Shown here: positions 33,811 through 43,866 of the stretch, piece after piece
Numbering within the stretch: the first letter of the stretch is position 1
Layout of the letters: the number at the start of each line of letters is the position of its first letter
Assembly: GCA_964016875.1 (NCBI GenBank)
Contig: OZ024724.1
Coordinates: 47,956,899-48,020,898 of the forward strand
Length of the DNA: 64,000 nt
Reading direction: 5' to 3'
DNA from: Fallopia convolvulus
Lineage: Eukaryota > Streptophyta > Magnoliopsida > Caryophyllales > Polygonaceae
The notes under the pieces: generated by a model
Told to the model about the DNA's origin: nothing
The model's input: the letters and a program-made list of their open reading frames with translations, nothing else
The model's database searches: none
Made by a program: the position numbers and the translations under genes

Positions 33811-34117
33811 TTCTAGAATATTTATTAAACAATCTTTTATTTTTGTATATGATAAATAGGAAGATCAATAAGATATTTTTTTATGCTATCGTACAAATTC
33901 CAATATTTATTTTATTTTTAGATATAATTTTTTTTAACTAAGATATCTTAATTGGATAATTATCTTTGTATCTGTATATTATAGTTTTTCAATTAAACCA
34001 TAAACGTTAATGAATATTAGTTTTGACTCTATGTTTTTCTAAGAAAAAAAATTAAATCCATAATTTAAAATTTTCTATTATTTAACTATTTATTTATTTT
34101 ATTTATATTCAATAAAA

Positions 34118-34146
34118 CCCGTACAGGGTACGGGCCCTTACACTAG
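34118..34146 (+). mobile_element. Helitron-type 3' terminus (plus)
   Basis: Hairpin CCCGTAC-AGG-GTACGGG (34118-34134), then 12 bases ending CTAG (34143-34146) and T. Confidence 0.7.
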
Positions 34147-34307
34147 TATATCTCCTATAACAAATCAATAATTCAAAAAAAAAAGAAACATTTAAATGCT
34201 CTTCATCATTTATTTTCAACAACTAACACATATATTTTGTATTTCTATTCTAATTTAAATAACATACGTAATTATCTATGTTCAATTATAAAATTAATAA
34301 CCATAAA

Positions 34308-34336
34308 CCGTCCAACGGACGGGTGAAACCATCTAA
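34308..34336 (+). mobile_element. Helitron-type 3' terminus (plus)
   Basis: Hairpin CCGTCC-AAC-GGACGG (34308-34322) followed 14 bases later by CTAA (34333-34336) and T, again fitting CTRR-T. Confidence 0.6.
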
Positions 34337-35426
34337 TTCAGTTTTTAAAACTTTCATTCTTACACCCGGTGTAATAACTTTGTCCCAGTTTTTCACTTGG
34401 AGCTGCATTTAAAAGAAAGAAAATATTAATACTAGCTGCTATGTTCTAAGATTAAGCTAAGTACTATTACTAGTGACATAGTATTGTATAGCACATATTG
34501 TAACATGAATTGAGGTACAAAAATGTACTAAGTTAGGAATCGAGTTCATAATTATTTATAGCTTATTTAATCTAGGTGAACCGGCTTGAGCAACCCTGGG
34601 TCAAACCGGTCGGATGGCTTAATCGGATCTCACCAAGCTTGAGTTATTAGCTAAAATGCTATTGGGCTTCTCCATTAGTTTTGGGCTTTGGCTTTAATTA
34701 AATGATGCGGCCCAACTCCTTAAGGCTCCGCAGATGTAGGCATTATCAAAATAGTTTATCAATTGCTTGTGTCCTCTCGTTCTTACTTTTACTTGTTGTT
34801 TATGATTTATTATGGTTTCTTTGAGATTCTGAGTTGAACGAGATTTATACTAGCTCACTAATTTGTCACATGTAGTTGCATTTAAAAGAAAACAAATACT
34901 GATACTAGCTCATTATTAGCGACAAGTATTTGGTGACAGGTTGATAGAGGAAATTTTGTCCTCATGTTAGTAGAAACTATTTAGCCCTGTTCTAAAGCTA
35001 GACTAATAATGATGACCGTCAAAAAATTGTTAAGACTAATGAAAAGTTAAAAAGAACAGCAACATATTCCATTTAATAAAATAAGAAGAACCCATGCACT
35101 AGAAGCTAGAGACCATACTTGAAATTGCAGACCCAATAAAAATACTATAAACACGAAACAAATTTTATTTTAGGGTCAAGACAAATGTGTAATGAACCCC
35201 CTCACCACCGTCACCTACTACTTTCACACCTTGCGATGCATCAATTGCAAGTTTGCAACATGCATGATACACCAGTACACCACTTACCCACTAGCCACTA
35301 CCTTGCAAACAATCCACAAAAAGTCTCCAAAAATATCTTACAAAACTTACAAACATAGCCGAGAATTGGACGCTTACGAAAATTTCAGAACCACACATTA
35401 TAACAGCCATTCATTTCTCACCTTAA
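34337..35426. other. Spacer 3' of the bZIP locus
   Basis: No gene seen. The phrase GCATTTAAAAGAAA...ATACTAGCT occurs near 34404 and 34877, a diverged direct repeat of about 33 bp. The part near 35427 is probably the bZIP 3' UTR. Confidence 0.4.
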
Positions 35427-35871
35427 TTAGTACCAAACACCATTGTAATCAGCAGATGCAGATGCAGTAATCGGCAGATTCACAGAACCCATATTCCAGC
35501 AATTCCCCAAACCCACATCAATAACAAGACCACCGAACATCTCCGGCGAGTAGCAGTTTACATAACTCGCTATCTCGTTGAGGGATTGGAGCCTGTGGGT
35601 GAGCTCCGTCACTTGGGCTCGTAAAACAGAGTTGTCCGCCTCCACATTCTAAGTAGCGTTGAGTTGTGAGGCTCACATCGTTAAGAATACGCTCCTTCTT
35701 TATCTTGAGATCTGAAATCTGGGCCGTTAGATCATCCAGCTGCTTCTGCTTCTTCATCCGAGATCGGCGCGCCGACTCTCTGTTCGATTGCATCCGCTTC
35801 CTCTTACGCTCGTCCGTTGTGGCGGTGGCTGTGCTGGTGGATGGGGTCGAGTTTCCGCCCGAAGAAGCCAT
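35427..35871 (-). pseudogene. Group S1 bZIP transcription factor, main ORF with one-base frameshift
   Basis: DNA-binding bZIP protein of the small, intronless S1 group (Arabidopsis bZIP2/11/44/53 type), which forms C/S1 heterodimers in sugar and energy signalling. From the ATG at 35869-35871 the frame encodes a Ser/Thr-rich N-terminus and the basic region ERKRKRMQSNRESARRSR, with the N-x7-R spacing intact. The zipper follows (LDDLTAQISDL...). Near 35646-35649 the frame slips: the expected continuation (EADNSVLRAQVTELTHRLQ, ending DYNGVWY) is in another frame, consistent with one extra base. As read, translation yields 117 residues with a shortened zipper and an unrelated tail. It could be a sequencing error, a polymorphic allele or a true lesion. 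Confidence 0.85.
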
Positions 35872-35986
35872 ATATATAGCGAAATGACAGAAATTGAAGT
35901 TGGTCTTGTAAAATTAATTGATAGTAATTGTAGTGAAGATTGATGGATAGAGATTAAAGAGAAGGGAGATTTAAGAGCGGGCTAAA

Positions 35987-36112
35987 TTATGAGATTACAT
36001 AGAACCAGTGGAGGAAGACGACGGAGAAAGATTGAACGAGGTGGGTTCGACGTCTGAGGGAGGAAGTGATCATAAACCCGGAAAGTAGGATTTCACTTAT
36101 GACCGGAGACAT
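35987..36112 (-). promoter_or_regulatory. Sucrose-control upstream ORF (SC-uORF) of the bZIP gene
   Basis: A 41-codon ORF in the 5' leader, ATG at 36112-36110 and TAA at 35989-35987, about 115 bases before the main ATG. It encodes MSPVISEILLSGFM and then SLRRRTHLVQSFSVVF, ending WFYVIS. This is the conserved sucrose-control peptide of S1 bZIP genes. In that family high sucrose makes the nascent peptide stall ribosomes and so represses the main ORF. Every conserved block is present and unbroken, so the translational switch looks functional even though the main frame is not. Confidence 0.93.
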
Positions 36113-36976
36113 CAATTAGTTGATTTCGAACATTAAGAAGAAGCTGTTGATCATTCAAACTCACCACCAGAGAAGAGAACAAAGCTGTTGAAAAGGGGAG
36201 GAGAGAAATGGAGAAGAAAATCTAGAGGAGGTGGAACACAACTACACAAGGGAAGAAGAGGTTTTTAGTCTTGTTGTGGTTGTCGTCGTTTTATGGCCCT
36301 AAATCGTACTGCGTGACCAGAAAGTGCAATATTAAAAATGAAATTTTGTGGATTTTTTTGGAGAAACGTATTTTGGTCCATACAAGATTCTTAAAAACAT
36401 TTGATTTTGTGGTTAGAAAACAAGTTTCCCTAGCCACAATATATCGAACTTGAATCTTCTTAATGAAAATTGCATTAAACAAAAAACATTCCCGTACTAT
36501 TGACATAATTTAATAATGGTTTTTCTAACCTATACCCTACCACATAGGTTAAACGTACTACTAATTTAAGGAACTAAAACCCTGAAAGAAAATTAATAAT
36601 TTTTTTTAAAAAAAATTTAATTAATATTAAATAAATATAAATTAATTAACTAATTATTTTCATTTTAAAGATCTTAACGTATGCCAAGAAAAGTCGTAAA
36701 ACATGATCTCTATTTAGATAAACTTATTGTTTTAGAATATGTTTTAAAATTTTTAAATTATTTGATTTGATTTAAATATCTAAAATTTCATTAAGATTTT
36801 TCACCTTTTTATTATAAATTTATTATAATATTTCTATTTCGTAAAGAACCTTACTTGCGCTGCAAATTTGATTTACTACCGCTGCAAGTTTAACTTTGAT
36901 TTACTTGTGTAGCTATGATTTACTTGCACTGCAAGTATTCAAGGTTGAAAACTTTATTTACAAGATGGCTCATACT
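36113..36976. other. bZIP leader, promoter and AT-rich spacer
   Basis: 36113-36260 is probably bZIP 5' UTR and promoter. Beyond it AT-rich DNA, with a locally repeated word CTGCAAGT/GATTTACT (36855-36950). No gene seen. Confidence 0.45.
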
Positions 36977-37431
36977 TAGACCTGTCAAAAACTGACCTAA
37001 CCCGCTAACCCGATCCGACCCGCCCGATAATTTTAGGGTTAAGACCCGAAAATTTGAACCCGAAACTCGAAATAAACCGAACCCGGTACAACCCGAACCC
37101 GATGGGTTGAAACCCGAAACCCCTTGGGTTGACCGATTTAGCTTATTTATAGAATTTTTTAAATTTATTTTGAAACTTATAATATATTTTATTATTAAAA
37201 TAAATGAAAATAATATATTATAATTAAATATTATTATTTAATTAAAAATTAATTTTAATAATCATAAGAAAAAAGGATATTTTAGACCCGCTGGTCAACC
37301 CGACCCGACCGAAAACCCGCTGCAACCCGACCCGATTGACCCGTGACCCATAACGACCCGAAACCCGATTTAACCCGAACCCGAAATGACCGAACCCGAA
37401 CCCGCCCAACCCGACCCGATTGACAGGTCTA
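36977..37431. mobile_element. hAT-type MITE
   Basis: 455 bp with perfect 12-bp terminal inverted repeats TAGACCTGTCAA / TTGACAGGTCTA and a perfect 8-bp target duplication CTCATACT (36969-36976 and 37432-37439), diagnostic of the hAT superfamily. The interior is full of ACCCGAACCCG-like words with an AT-rich core. No transposase. Confidence 0.93.
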
Positions 37432-37539
37432 CTCATACTTCAATAATTTTGTGTACTAATGTTTTGATGAGCTGGAGTTGTGAATTTGTGATTGATTTAC
37501 TTGTGTTTGTTTTTTGTTTAGAACTTATAAGTTTGAAGT

Positions 37540-37700
37540 TGAACTTCAAATGTCTACAAATATAAAAAATTTGCGCACTCATGGAGGTTGTGAGTACATG
37601 AATCTTGGATACTTCCACAGAGATAATCCATGAGACTACGACTCACTACATCACACAACAAAATGGTGTGTCAGAGAGGGGAAAAAACTATACCAACAAC
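37540..37700 (+). pseudogene. Copia integrase fragment
   Basis: Plus-strand frame pieces LRTHGGCEYMN and THYITQQNGVSERGK match the integrase core of copia elements (the ...GGEYM...QQNGVSER motif). Both ends are broken and no LTR is nearby. Confidence 0.65.
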
Positions 37701-38392
37701 GTACTTTATATATGCACTCTTAATCAAAAAATTATGCATTTCAAAAGACATTTACATAAGGTTTCAAAGAAAGACAATATACACACACATTAACAATATA
37801 AAATTAAAACACGATTAGGTCAATAAATATGCACTTCAAAAAATATTCACATAATTTTAAACAATCATGTATATTTTAAATTAAAAACAATCATACCTAA
37901 TATATAATACATGTAAACACACCTAATACAAAGTAGTAGAGGAGCAAATAACACAATACCGTAAAGACCGCCTCCTGAAGACAAGAGGTTTGACGTAAAG
38001 AAAGGTAAGATTTGTCTATTAAAATTCATCATTCATATAATTGAAATTCAAGATTTGAACTAATGGTCTGTCACCCATTTTACCTAATTATCCTTCTCAC
38101 ATCTTTAAACGAAACCTCTGTTATCGTAAGAGAGCATACTCCATTGACAAACCTTTTCATGTGTTTGTGATTCAACGAAGCATTGTATTCTTTGGCGGTT
38201 GAAGGTACTTGCAATATTTCTTGGTTCTAATTTTATTAGATAGGACTAGTTCAGATTATCCATGAAAGCAAAACCGTTAGAGGTTTTAACTTTAAGGAAA
38301 TCTTGAACCAATCGAAAAGATTTGTCAATGGGAATGGACTCTTACGATAATATAGAGGCTTCATGACATAAGAAAGGCAACTAGACAAAAAT
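37701..38392. other. Spacer
   Basis: AT-rich, no recognised gene or repeat. Confidence 0.4.
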
Positions 38393-38562
38393 TATAAGAT
38401 AACAGAATATTTGTGTGAATGAGTGTTGTTGAATACTCAAAGAGGGTTTATATATAAGAATACTTAATGCCCAAGTGATCTTATCTATTTTGGGGCACAA
38501 GCCATAATATAAAATAAGGTAAAGATATTCAAAAGATAATATACATTATTTATGTCCTAATA
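38393..38562 (-). repeat. Copia 3' LTR
   Basis: Starts TATAAGATAACAGAATATTTG and ends GTCCTAATA on the plus strand. It pairs with 47137-47316. Its ends are TA...TA and not the usual TG...CA. Confidence 0.8.
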
Positions 38563-38639
38563 CCCCACAAGCTTATGGAGGTGGAGCCACGTGAAGCTTG
38601 GACCGTAATTATATTGAAGAAAACGAGATGTACCAACTA

Positions 38640-39107
38640 GTGGCATAGCCACCTGGTGCCCAGTGGGGGTTGTAGCCCCCACTGGAATTACAAATAAAAA
38701 ATAAAAAATACACAAAATTATTGAATGAGTAGATGAATTGCAATTCATATGAGAGATCAAAGCAACTAAGATACATTGAATCATGTCATTTGATTACTCC
38801 AAATATATCTTATTAAGGTAACATTTATTTATTATTAACAAAAATATCATCAGTGTAAAAAGTACTACTATTATGAGATCAATGACTGAACATACACTAT
38901 AAAAAAAGTTTTCAAATACAAAAAAAAAATTATAGATAAAAATATTGAATTTTATGAAAAAGTACAAAAATTGTGGTTTAAAAGTTATTTTATATAGAAA
39001 AATCCAAATTTTTTTATATAGAAAAATACAATTTTTTTCATTTAACAAGAAATTTGACCAAGAGGAATTAAGCCCCCTTTGGGAAAAATTCCTGGCTCCA
39101 CCCCTGG
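38640..39107. mobile_element. MITE in the copia RNase H tail
   Basis: The insert breaks the copia motif ADIFTK-V-VGTSRFLQ. Flanks TACCAACTA (38631-38639) and TGCCAACAA (39108-39116) are a diverged 9-bp direct repeat. The ends (GTGGCATAGCCACC and, inverted, CCAGGGGTGGAGCC) are only partly complementary. The body is A/T-rich with GTGGGGGTTGTAGCCCCCAC near the left end. It is probably a Mutator-like or hAT-like MITE. Confidence 0.6.
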
Positions 39108-39810
39108 TGCCAACAACCTTTGTGAAAATGTCAGCAGTTTGATCATGAGCACGAACATGACGGATAATAAGTGAGCCATCTTCAACTTGTTCCCAAGCAA
39201 AATAGTAATCAATTTTGATGTGTTTGGAGCGCTGATGGAAAACCGGATTGGCAGACATATAAGTGGCGCTCAAAGTATCACACAAAATAATGTGTGGTTG
39301 ATGCAGAGGAGATTGTAATTCCGGTAAGAGATGCTGAATCCAAATTAATTCAGTTGAAGTGAAAGCAATAACACGATATTCAGCTTCTTTACTAGATTTA
39401 GCAACAACATGTTTGCTTTTTAGATGACCAACTGATGAGATGGCCACCATAAAAAATGGTAAAACCATGCTAAGATCTGTAGTCATCACCATCAGAAGCC
39501 CAACTAGCATCACAATAAGCAACTAAACGATGATCAATTGAAGGACGGAGTGTGAGGCCGGTCGAAATAGACCCCTTTAAATAACACAGAATGTGTTTAA
39601 CTGCAAACCAGTGAGACTCAGTGGGAGAATGCATGTACTGACAGACTCTGTTAACAACATAAGATATCTCGGGACGCGTAATGGTAGCATAGTGAAAAAC
39701 GCCAACAATATTGCGATAAAAAGAAGGATCAGCTAAAGGATCACCTGAACGTTGTAATCTGGACGTAGGCTCGGTCGGCGATGAAATAGGGTTGGCATCA
39801 CACATCTTTC
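39108..39810 (-). pseudogene. Copia RNase H and RT C-terminus
   Basis: The minus strand encodes DPSFYRNIVGVFHYATITRP, ISYVVNRVCQYMHSPTESHW, LVAYCDASWASDGDDYRS, then KHVVAKSSKEAEYRVIAF and HIKIDYYFAWEQVEDG. This is the RNase H module of copia pol, with the catalytic-type Asp and Glu motifs still visible. A frame change lies at about 39500. Confidence 0.85.
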
Positions 39811-40005
39811 TGTAACACCCCGATAATTTATAAGGAATTGAGGTGCTCCCCATGTCAACAAGAGCTCTTCCTTTTCTGGGTTCGAGTGAGGACAAAGAAC
39901 TCAAAAGTTAAGCGTGCAAGAGCGAGAGTAGTACCAGGATGGGTGACCTCCTGGGAAGTCCTCGGGTTGGCATGGGATTGCGCTTCTAAGGCCTCGGGCC
40001 TTACA
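39811..40005 (+). repeat. Left 5S-bearing LTR (Cassandra type)
   Basis: 195 bp. The 5S-like part runs about 39893-39970, with box A AAGTTAAGCGTGC at 39905-39917 and the intermediate element / box C GGATGGGTGACCTCCTGGG at about 39937-39955. It differs from the right LTR at about three sites. Confidence 0.88.
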
Positions 40006-40007
40006 AA

Positions 40008-40020
40008 TGGTATCAGAGCC
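40008..40020 (+). other. Primer-binding site (initiator Met tRNA)
   Basis: TGGTATCAGAGCC two bases after the left LTR, the usual Cassandra primer site. Confidence 0.85.
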
Positions 40021-40123
40021 GACTCTGGGTTACGAGTTGGCTTGGCCCAATGGGCGGTCACTCGACCCGGAGGGCGGTCCATGGGCCTTGACGAGGACGT
40101 CAAGTGCTTAAGTGGGGGAGATT

Positions 40124-40261
40124 TGTAAGGCCCGAGGCCTTAGAAGCGCAATCCCATGCCAACCTGAGGACTTCCCAAGAGGTCACCCATCCTGGTACTA
40201 CTCTCGCCCTTGCACGCTTAAATTCTGAGTTCTTTGTCCTCACTCGAACCCAGAAAAGGAA
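40124..40261 (-). repeat. Inverted partial copy of the 5S LTR
   Basis: 138 bp identical in about 96% of positions to the reverse complement of 39868-40005. It starts TGTAAGGCCCGAGG right after the purine tract, where the 3' LTR should begin TGTAACACCCC. It stops abruptly at GGAA (40261), where Ty3 RT sequence begins. Together with the left LTR it forms a large inverted repeat with a loop of about 118 bp. Confidence 0.9.
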
Positions 40262-41162
40262 CTTCTCCTAGCCAGAAATCACACTTAGAGAGCTTGGCAT
40301 ACAACTGATTGTCTCTAAGGATCCGTAGGGCAATCCTCAAATGCTCGGCGTGAATCTCCTTATTGGGTGAATAAATCAGGATGTCATTGATGAATACCAC
40401 CACAAACTTGTCAAGGTAGTCTCTGAAACAACGATGCATCAAGTCCATGAATACCGCTGGAGCATTGTGAGTCCGAACAACATAACCACAAACTCATAAT
40501 GGCCATCGTGTACGAAATGCAGTCTTCGGTATGTCTTCCTCACGAATTCTCAACTGATGATAACCAGACCTTAAGTCTATCTTAGAAAACACTTTAGCTC
40601 CACGCAGCTGATCTAGAAGATCATCAATTCTCGGTAGAGGGTATTTATTCTTGATGGTAACCTTGTTTAACTCCCGATAATCAATGCATAAACGAAAAGT
40701 TCCATCCTTCTTCTTGACAAATAACACCGGTGCACCCCAAGGAGAGGCGCTTCGTCTGAAATACCCTTTATCCAACAGTTCTTCCAACTGCTTCTTCAAC
40801 TCCTTCATCTCCACTGGAGCCATTCGATAAGGTGCTTTAGAAATAGGCCTGGTTCCCGGCTCTAGATCAATAGAGAACTCTACACTTCGGTGTGGCGGCA
40901 ATCTTGGAATCTCCTCGGGAAAAACATCCGCAAAATCATGCACAACTGGAATCTCCCCGGCCTCCACAACTTTCTTCTTTGGCGACTCTAAGAAACACAA
41001 GAAGCCGGTACAACCCTGACGAAGCAACTTGCTTGCCTTCATAGCACTAATTAACTTCCCATTATCGTCGTCGCGGAAACCCTTGAACTTACATACGTGC
41101 TTACCACCAGATTTTACCGTCACGGTTCTAGTATTAAAGTCTATTATAGCCCCGTCATCCAA
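40262..41162 (-). pseudogene. Ty3/gypsy reverse transcriptase, truncated and frameshifted
   Basis: The minus strand from 41162 reads VVHDFADVFPEEIPRLPPHR, SIDLEPGTRPISKAPYRMAP, ASPWGAPVLFVKKKDGTF, CIDYRELNKVTIKNKYPLPR and KVFSKIDLRSGYHQLR. Two small frame changes follow near 40494-40448. Then DLMHRCFRDYLDKFVVVFIN-DILIYS follows, where the catalytic F/Y-x-D-D is FIND, an Asp-to-Asn change. Sequence ends at KLSKCDFWLGE against the inverted LTR piece, so RNase H and integrase are missing. Confidence 0.88.
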
Positions 41163-42697
41163 TCCATCCCAAGAATAAGATCATAGGGAGCCATTGGAAT
41201 ACAGATTAAATCGGCATCAAACTTCTTTCCTTGAATACTAATCGGAAAGTTACTCAATAATCTGGTACTAGTAATCTTCTCCCCATTAGGGAGGCCTACA
41301 ACAAATGGCTCACACGTTGCGTTACATTTTAGTCCTAACTCTTCCACACAGGTTTCAGCAATAAATGAATGGGTCGCACCCGTATCAAACAACAACAAAG
41401 CAGATATGGAGCGGATAGATAGAGTACCTTGCATAATCAGCGCATCAGGCTCGTCAGTACGGCGGATGGTGTACAACCTTTGGCCTTGACTAGCTGACGT
41501 CATGGGGCCCTTTCCCTTATTATGAGCGTTTGACTGCATTGACTCAGCCTTTGAACCTCCAGCCGGGCCTTTGTTTCCATAAGGACCCGCTCCTTGCCTA
41601 CCTTGAGACGGCTCACTACCTTTCCTGCGACAATAAACTTGCATATAGCCGTCCCGCCCACACGAGTAGCAAATCCGCTTACGCTTGGTGCAATCCCGAT
41701 TAAGATGACCTATCTCACCACAGTTGTGGCACACAATCTCCCCTTTCTGCTGAACCGACTGTTGGGAGAACCTTGATTGTGTAGAACCTGACTTGGCCGT
41801 TTTAGAACGATCGTATTGAGATGGAGGAGCTGGTCTCTTAAAGCCACTAAATTGGGAACCAGATTGTGGTGGTTTTCCCCAACCCTTCATCTTCCTAGCA
41901 GATTCATCTAATGTTACTTCCAACTTGTAAGCTTTATCCACATAGTCCTCCAAGGTGGTACAGGCATGATTCACCATGTGTGGCTTCACTCTCGGATTCA
42001 TCCACTCATGGAACTGTTCTAATTTCTGAGACTCAGTAGACATTTTCGGCCCAGCATACTGCAGCAGGTGATTAAACTTGATTGCAAGCTCAGGTACTTT
42101 CAAACCCTCAGTCTTCGGGTGTAAAAATTCTTTCAGCTTCTCCTTCCTCATAGCCGTGGAGAAGAAACGGGCGAACATCTTATCTTTAAACATGGCCCAA
42201 TTGAGCCTCGGGTGATCAGCCAGACCAGTACCTTCCCACCATTCACTAGCTCCCTCCTTCAGCTGCAGGGAGGCAATGTGCACCTTCTCAGCTTCAATGC
42301 ATACCACATTTCGAAGTAACCGCTCCAAGTGGGAGAACCAGTACGAAATTTTATAAGGTTCCCCCGTTCCATCATAGCTGTCAGGCTTCATCGCCAAGAA
42401 AGTCTTCAGTGCTCGACCAAATCTGGCGCCATTTCCTGGCGGAACAACTTGGCGGTTATCATTACCCAGATGGACTGATTGCTCTACTTCTAAGTCAACC
42501 GTCGCCAGTTGAACAACATTCGCAGCGCGCTGGGCTAAGAAAGCCCGGAATGCCTCAGCAGTCTCGGCATCTAACACAAAGTTGGCAGGTTGGTTTCCAC
42601 CTTGAGCTGGTGGTATTCCCGCACCCGGTAACTGCTCCTGGTTGCGTGCATCGGAACCGATCTGATTCCCGTCACTATGGCTTTGAGTGTTGCTCAT
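41144..42697 (-). CDS. Ty3/gypsy Gag-protease ORF
   Basis: 517 residues, uninterrupted. The retrotransposon gag capsid region is at about 95-260 (FLAMKPDSYDGTGEPYKI, WWEGTGLADHP, EFLHPKTEGLKVPE). Two zinc knuckles follow: CHNCGEIGHLNRDC (323-336) and CYSCGRDGYMQVYC (343-356); in the second the zinc-binding His is Tyr. The aspartic protease DTGATHSFIA is at about 438-447, with LILGMDWMTGL at the end. It overlaps the RT ORF by about 19 bases in another frame. The open frame suggests a fairly young copy. Confidence 0.85.
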   Translation of the reverse strand: MSNTQSHSDGNQIGSDARNQEQLPGAGIPPAQGGNQPANFVLDAETAEAFRAFLAQRAANVVQLATVDLEVEQSVHLGNDNRQVVPPGNGARFGRALKTFLAMKPDSYDGTGEPYKISYWFSHLERLLRNVVCIEAEKVHIASLQLKEGASEWWEGTGLADHPRLNWAMFKDKMFARFFSTAMRKEKLKEFLHPKTEGLKVPELAIKFNHLLQYAGPKMSTESQKLEQFHEWMNPRVKPHMVNHACTTLEDYVDKAYKLEVTLDESARKMKGWGKPPQSGSQFSGFKRPAPPSQYDRSKTAKSGSTQSRFSQQSVQQKGEIVCHNCGEIGHLNRDCTKRKRICYSCGRDGYMQVYCRRKGSEPSQGRQGAGPYGNKGPAGGSKAESMQSNAHNKGKGPMTSASQGQRLYTIRRTDEPDALIMQGTLSIRSISALLLFDTGATHSFIAETCVEELGLKCNATCEPFVVGLPNGEKITSTRLLSNFPISIQGKKFDADLICIPMAPYDLILGMDWMTGL

Positions 42698-42938
42698 CTA
42701 TAAGCATAGGAAAATAACTAATAAATAAACATACCCCACAATGCTTGAAACATGAACCACCAACTTTGTTTATCCAAAACAAACATGCATTATTGCATAA
42801 AACTGATATGTCTCAACAAAATACCAAAACATCCAAGAGAAACAACTGAAAGAACAAAACATGTTCTGCAACACAACCATAGATAAAACAACAAACTAGG
42901 ATAGCAACAGACTCAAAACAACGAAACTAATAAAGTGC

Positions 42939-43790
42939 CTAAACACCTCTAGAAGTAGAGCCCTTCTTGTTGGCATCCACCAAGTCCAACAATGCAGTGT
43001 CATAGTTCTCTGGCTCGATCACAGCGCCATTCGCTTGGATAAGGTCCATACCTTGCTCAATCTGGCCCCTAAGTGTCTCAATGCTCTGCTGCTCTCTAGT
43101 CAAACTAGCCAATATCCGGCGCACATTCGCCTCATGACCGTTTAGTACCCCCTGCCAAGTAGATAAATATGGACCCAACACACCGTTATCAGCCTGGAAA
43201 GGCCTAGGTGTGAAGTCACCCATTGCTGCACGATCCGTCCATGATATGTACTCCTCCACGATCTTCGTTACTGGATGTGGGACATCTGGCGGAACTTCCA
43301 CCTGGACAGTACCATGCATGTCGTCACGGGGAGGTGACCTAGGCACATATTCTGGAGCCACTTGTACTTCCCCCCTTGGAGTCTCGGGGGTGTACTCCAT
43401 CAGTCCATTGTTGTCCTCCTCGGAGTCCTCCTTTGGATCCTCTTCTGGATCCTCCTCCTCCTCAGATTCCTCAATCACGACCAAAGGAACCTGGCCAAGA
43501 TCAGTCACAGGGGACTCCACGTCGGGCAAGGGCTCCATAGCATACCCCATGGCATAGAGAGTCTGATCATCCAGCTCCATCTCTTCATCAGAGTCCTCGA
43601 TCACGATCAGAGGCACCTGTGGTGAATCCCCCCTGAAAGCATTCGCAATCCTCCTGACCAGCGGGTTCACCCTCTTCTTCCTCTAGAGCATCACGGGCCA
43701 GCGCTAGCTCGTGCTCCAAAGACTTGAGCTCCTCCCTAGTGTGCATAACAGCAATCTCCAGCTCTAAAACGCGGCACATCGAGCAAGCCA
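42939..43790 (-). CDS. Extra ORF upstream of gag (acidic, coiled-coil), frameshifted
   Basis: From ATG at 43790 the minus strand encodes MACSMCRVLELEIAV and a helical HTREELKSLEHELALARDAL. A frame change near 43690 then leads into NPLVRRIANAFRGDSPQVPL, acidic runs (EDSDEEMELDD and an E/D-rich stretch near residues 68-86 of the second frame) and a C-terminal helical part (ILASLTREQQSIETLRGQI), ending at 42939. I do not recognise a domain. It lies between the right-hand primer site and gag, where some plant Ty3 elements carry an extra ORF of unknown function. Confidence 0.5.
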
Positions 43791-43866
43791 TGACTCTGAG
43801 AAGGGACACAGAAAGGAAAAAGGTCAGAACTAAGGATCGACCCTAAGAATAACATTATAAAGTTTT

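Noticed and set aside
39893..39970. Nuclear 5S rRNA gene
   Set aside because: The sequence is a diverged 5S segment inside an LTR, with primer site and target duplication of a Cassandra-type element, and not part of a 5S array.
43210..43557. Plus-strand Ser/Gly-rich open frame
   Set aside because: Antisense shadow of the acidic E/D-rich ORF upstream of gag.
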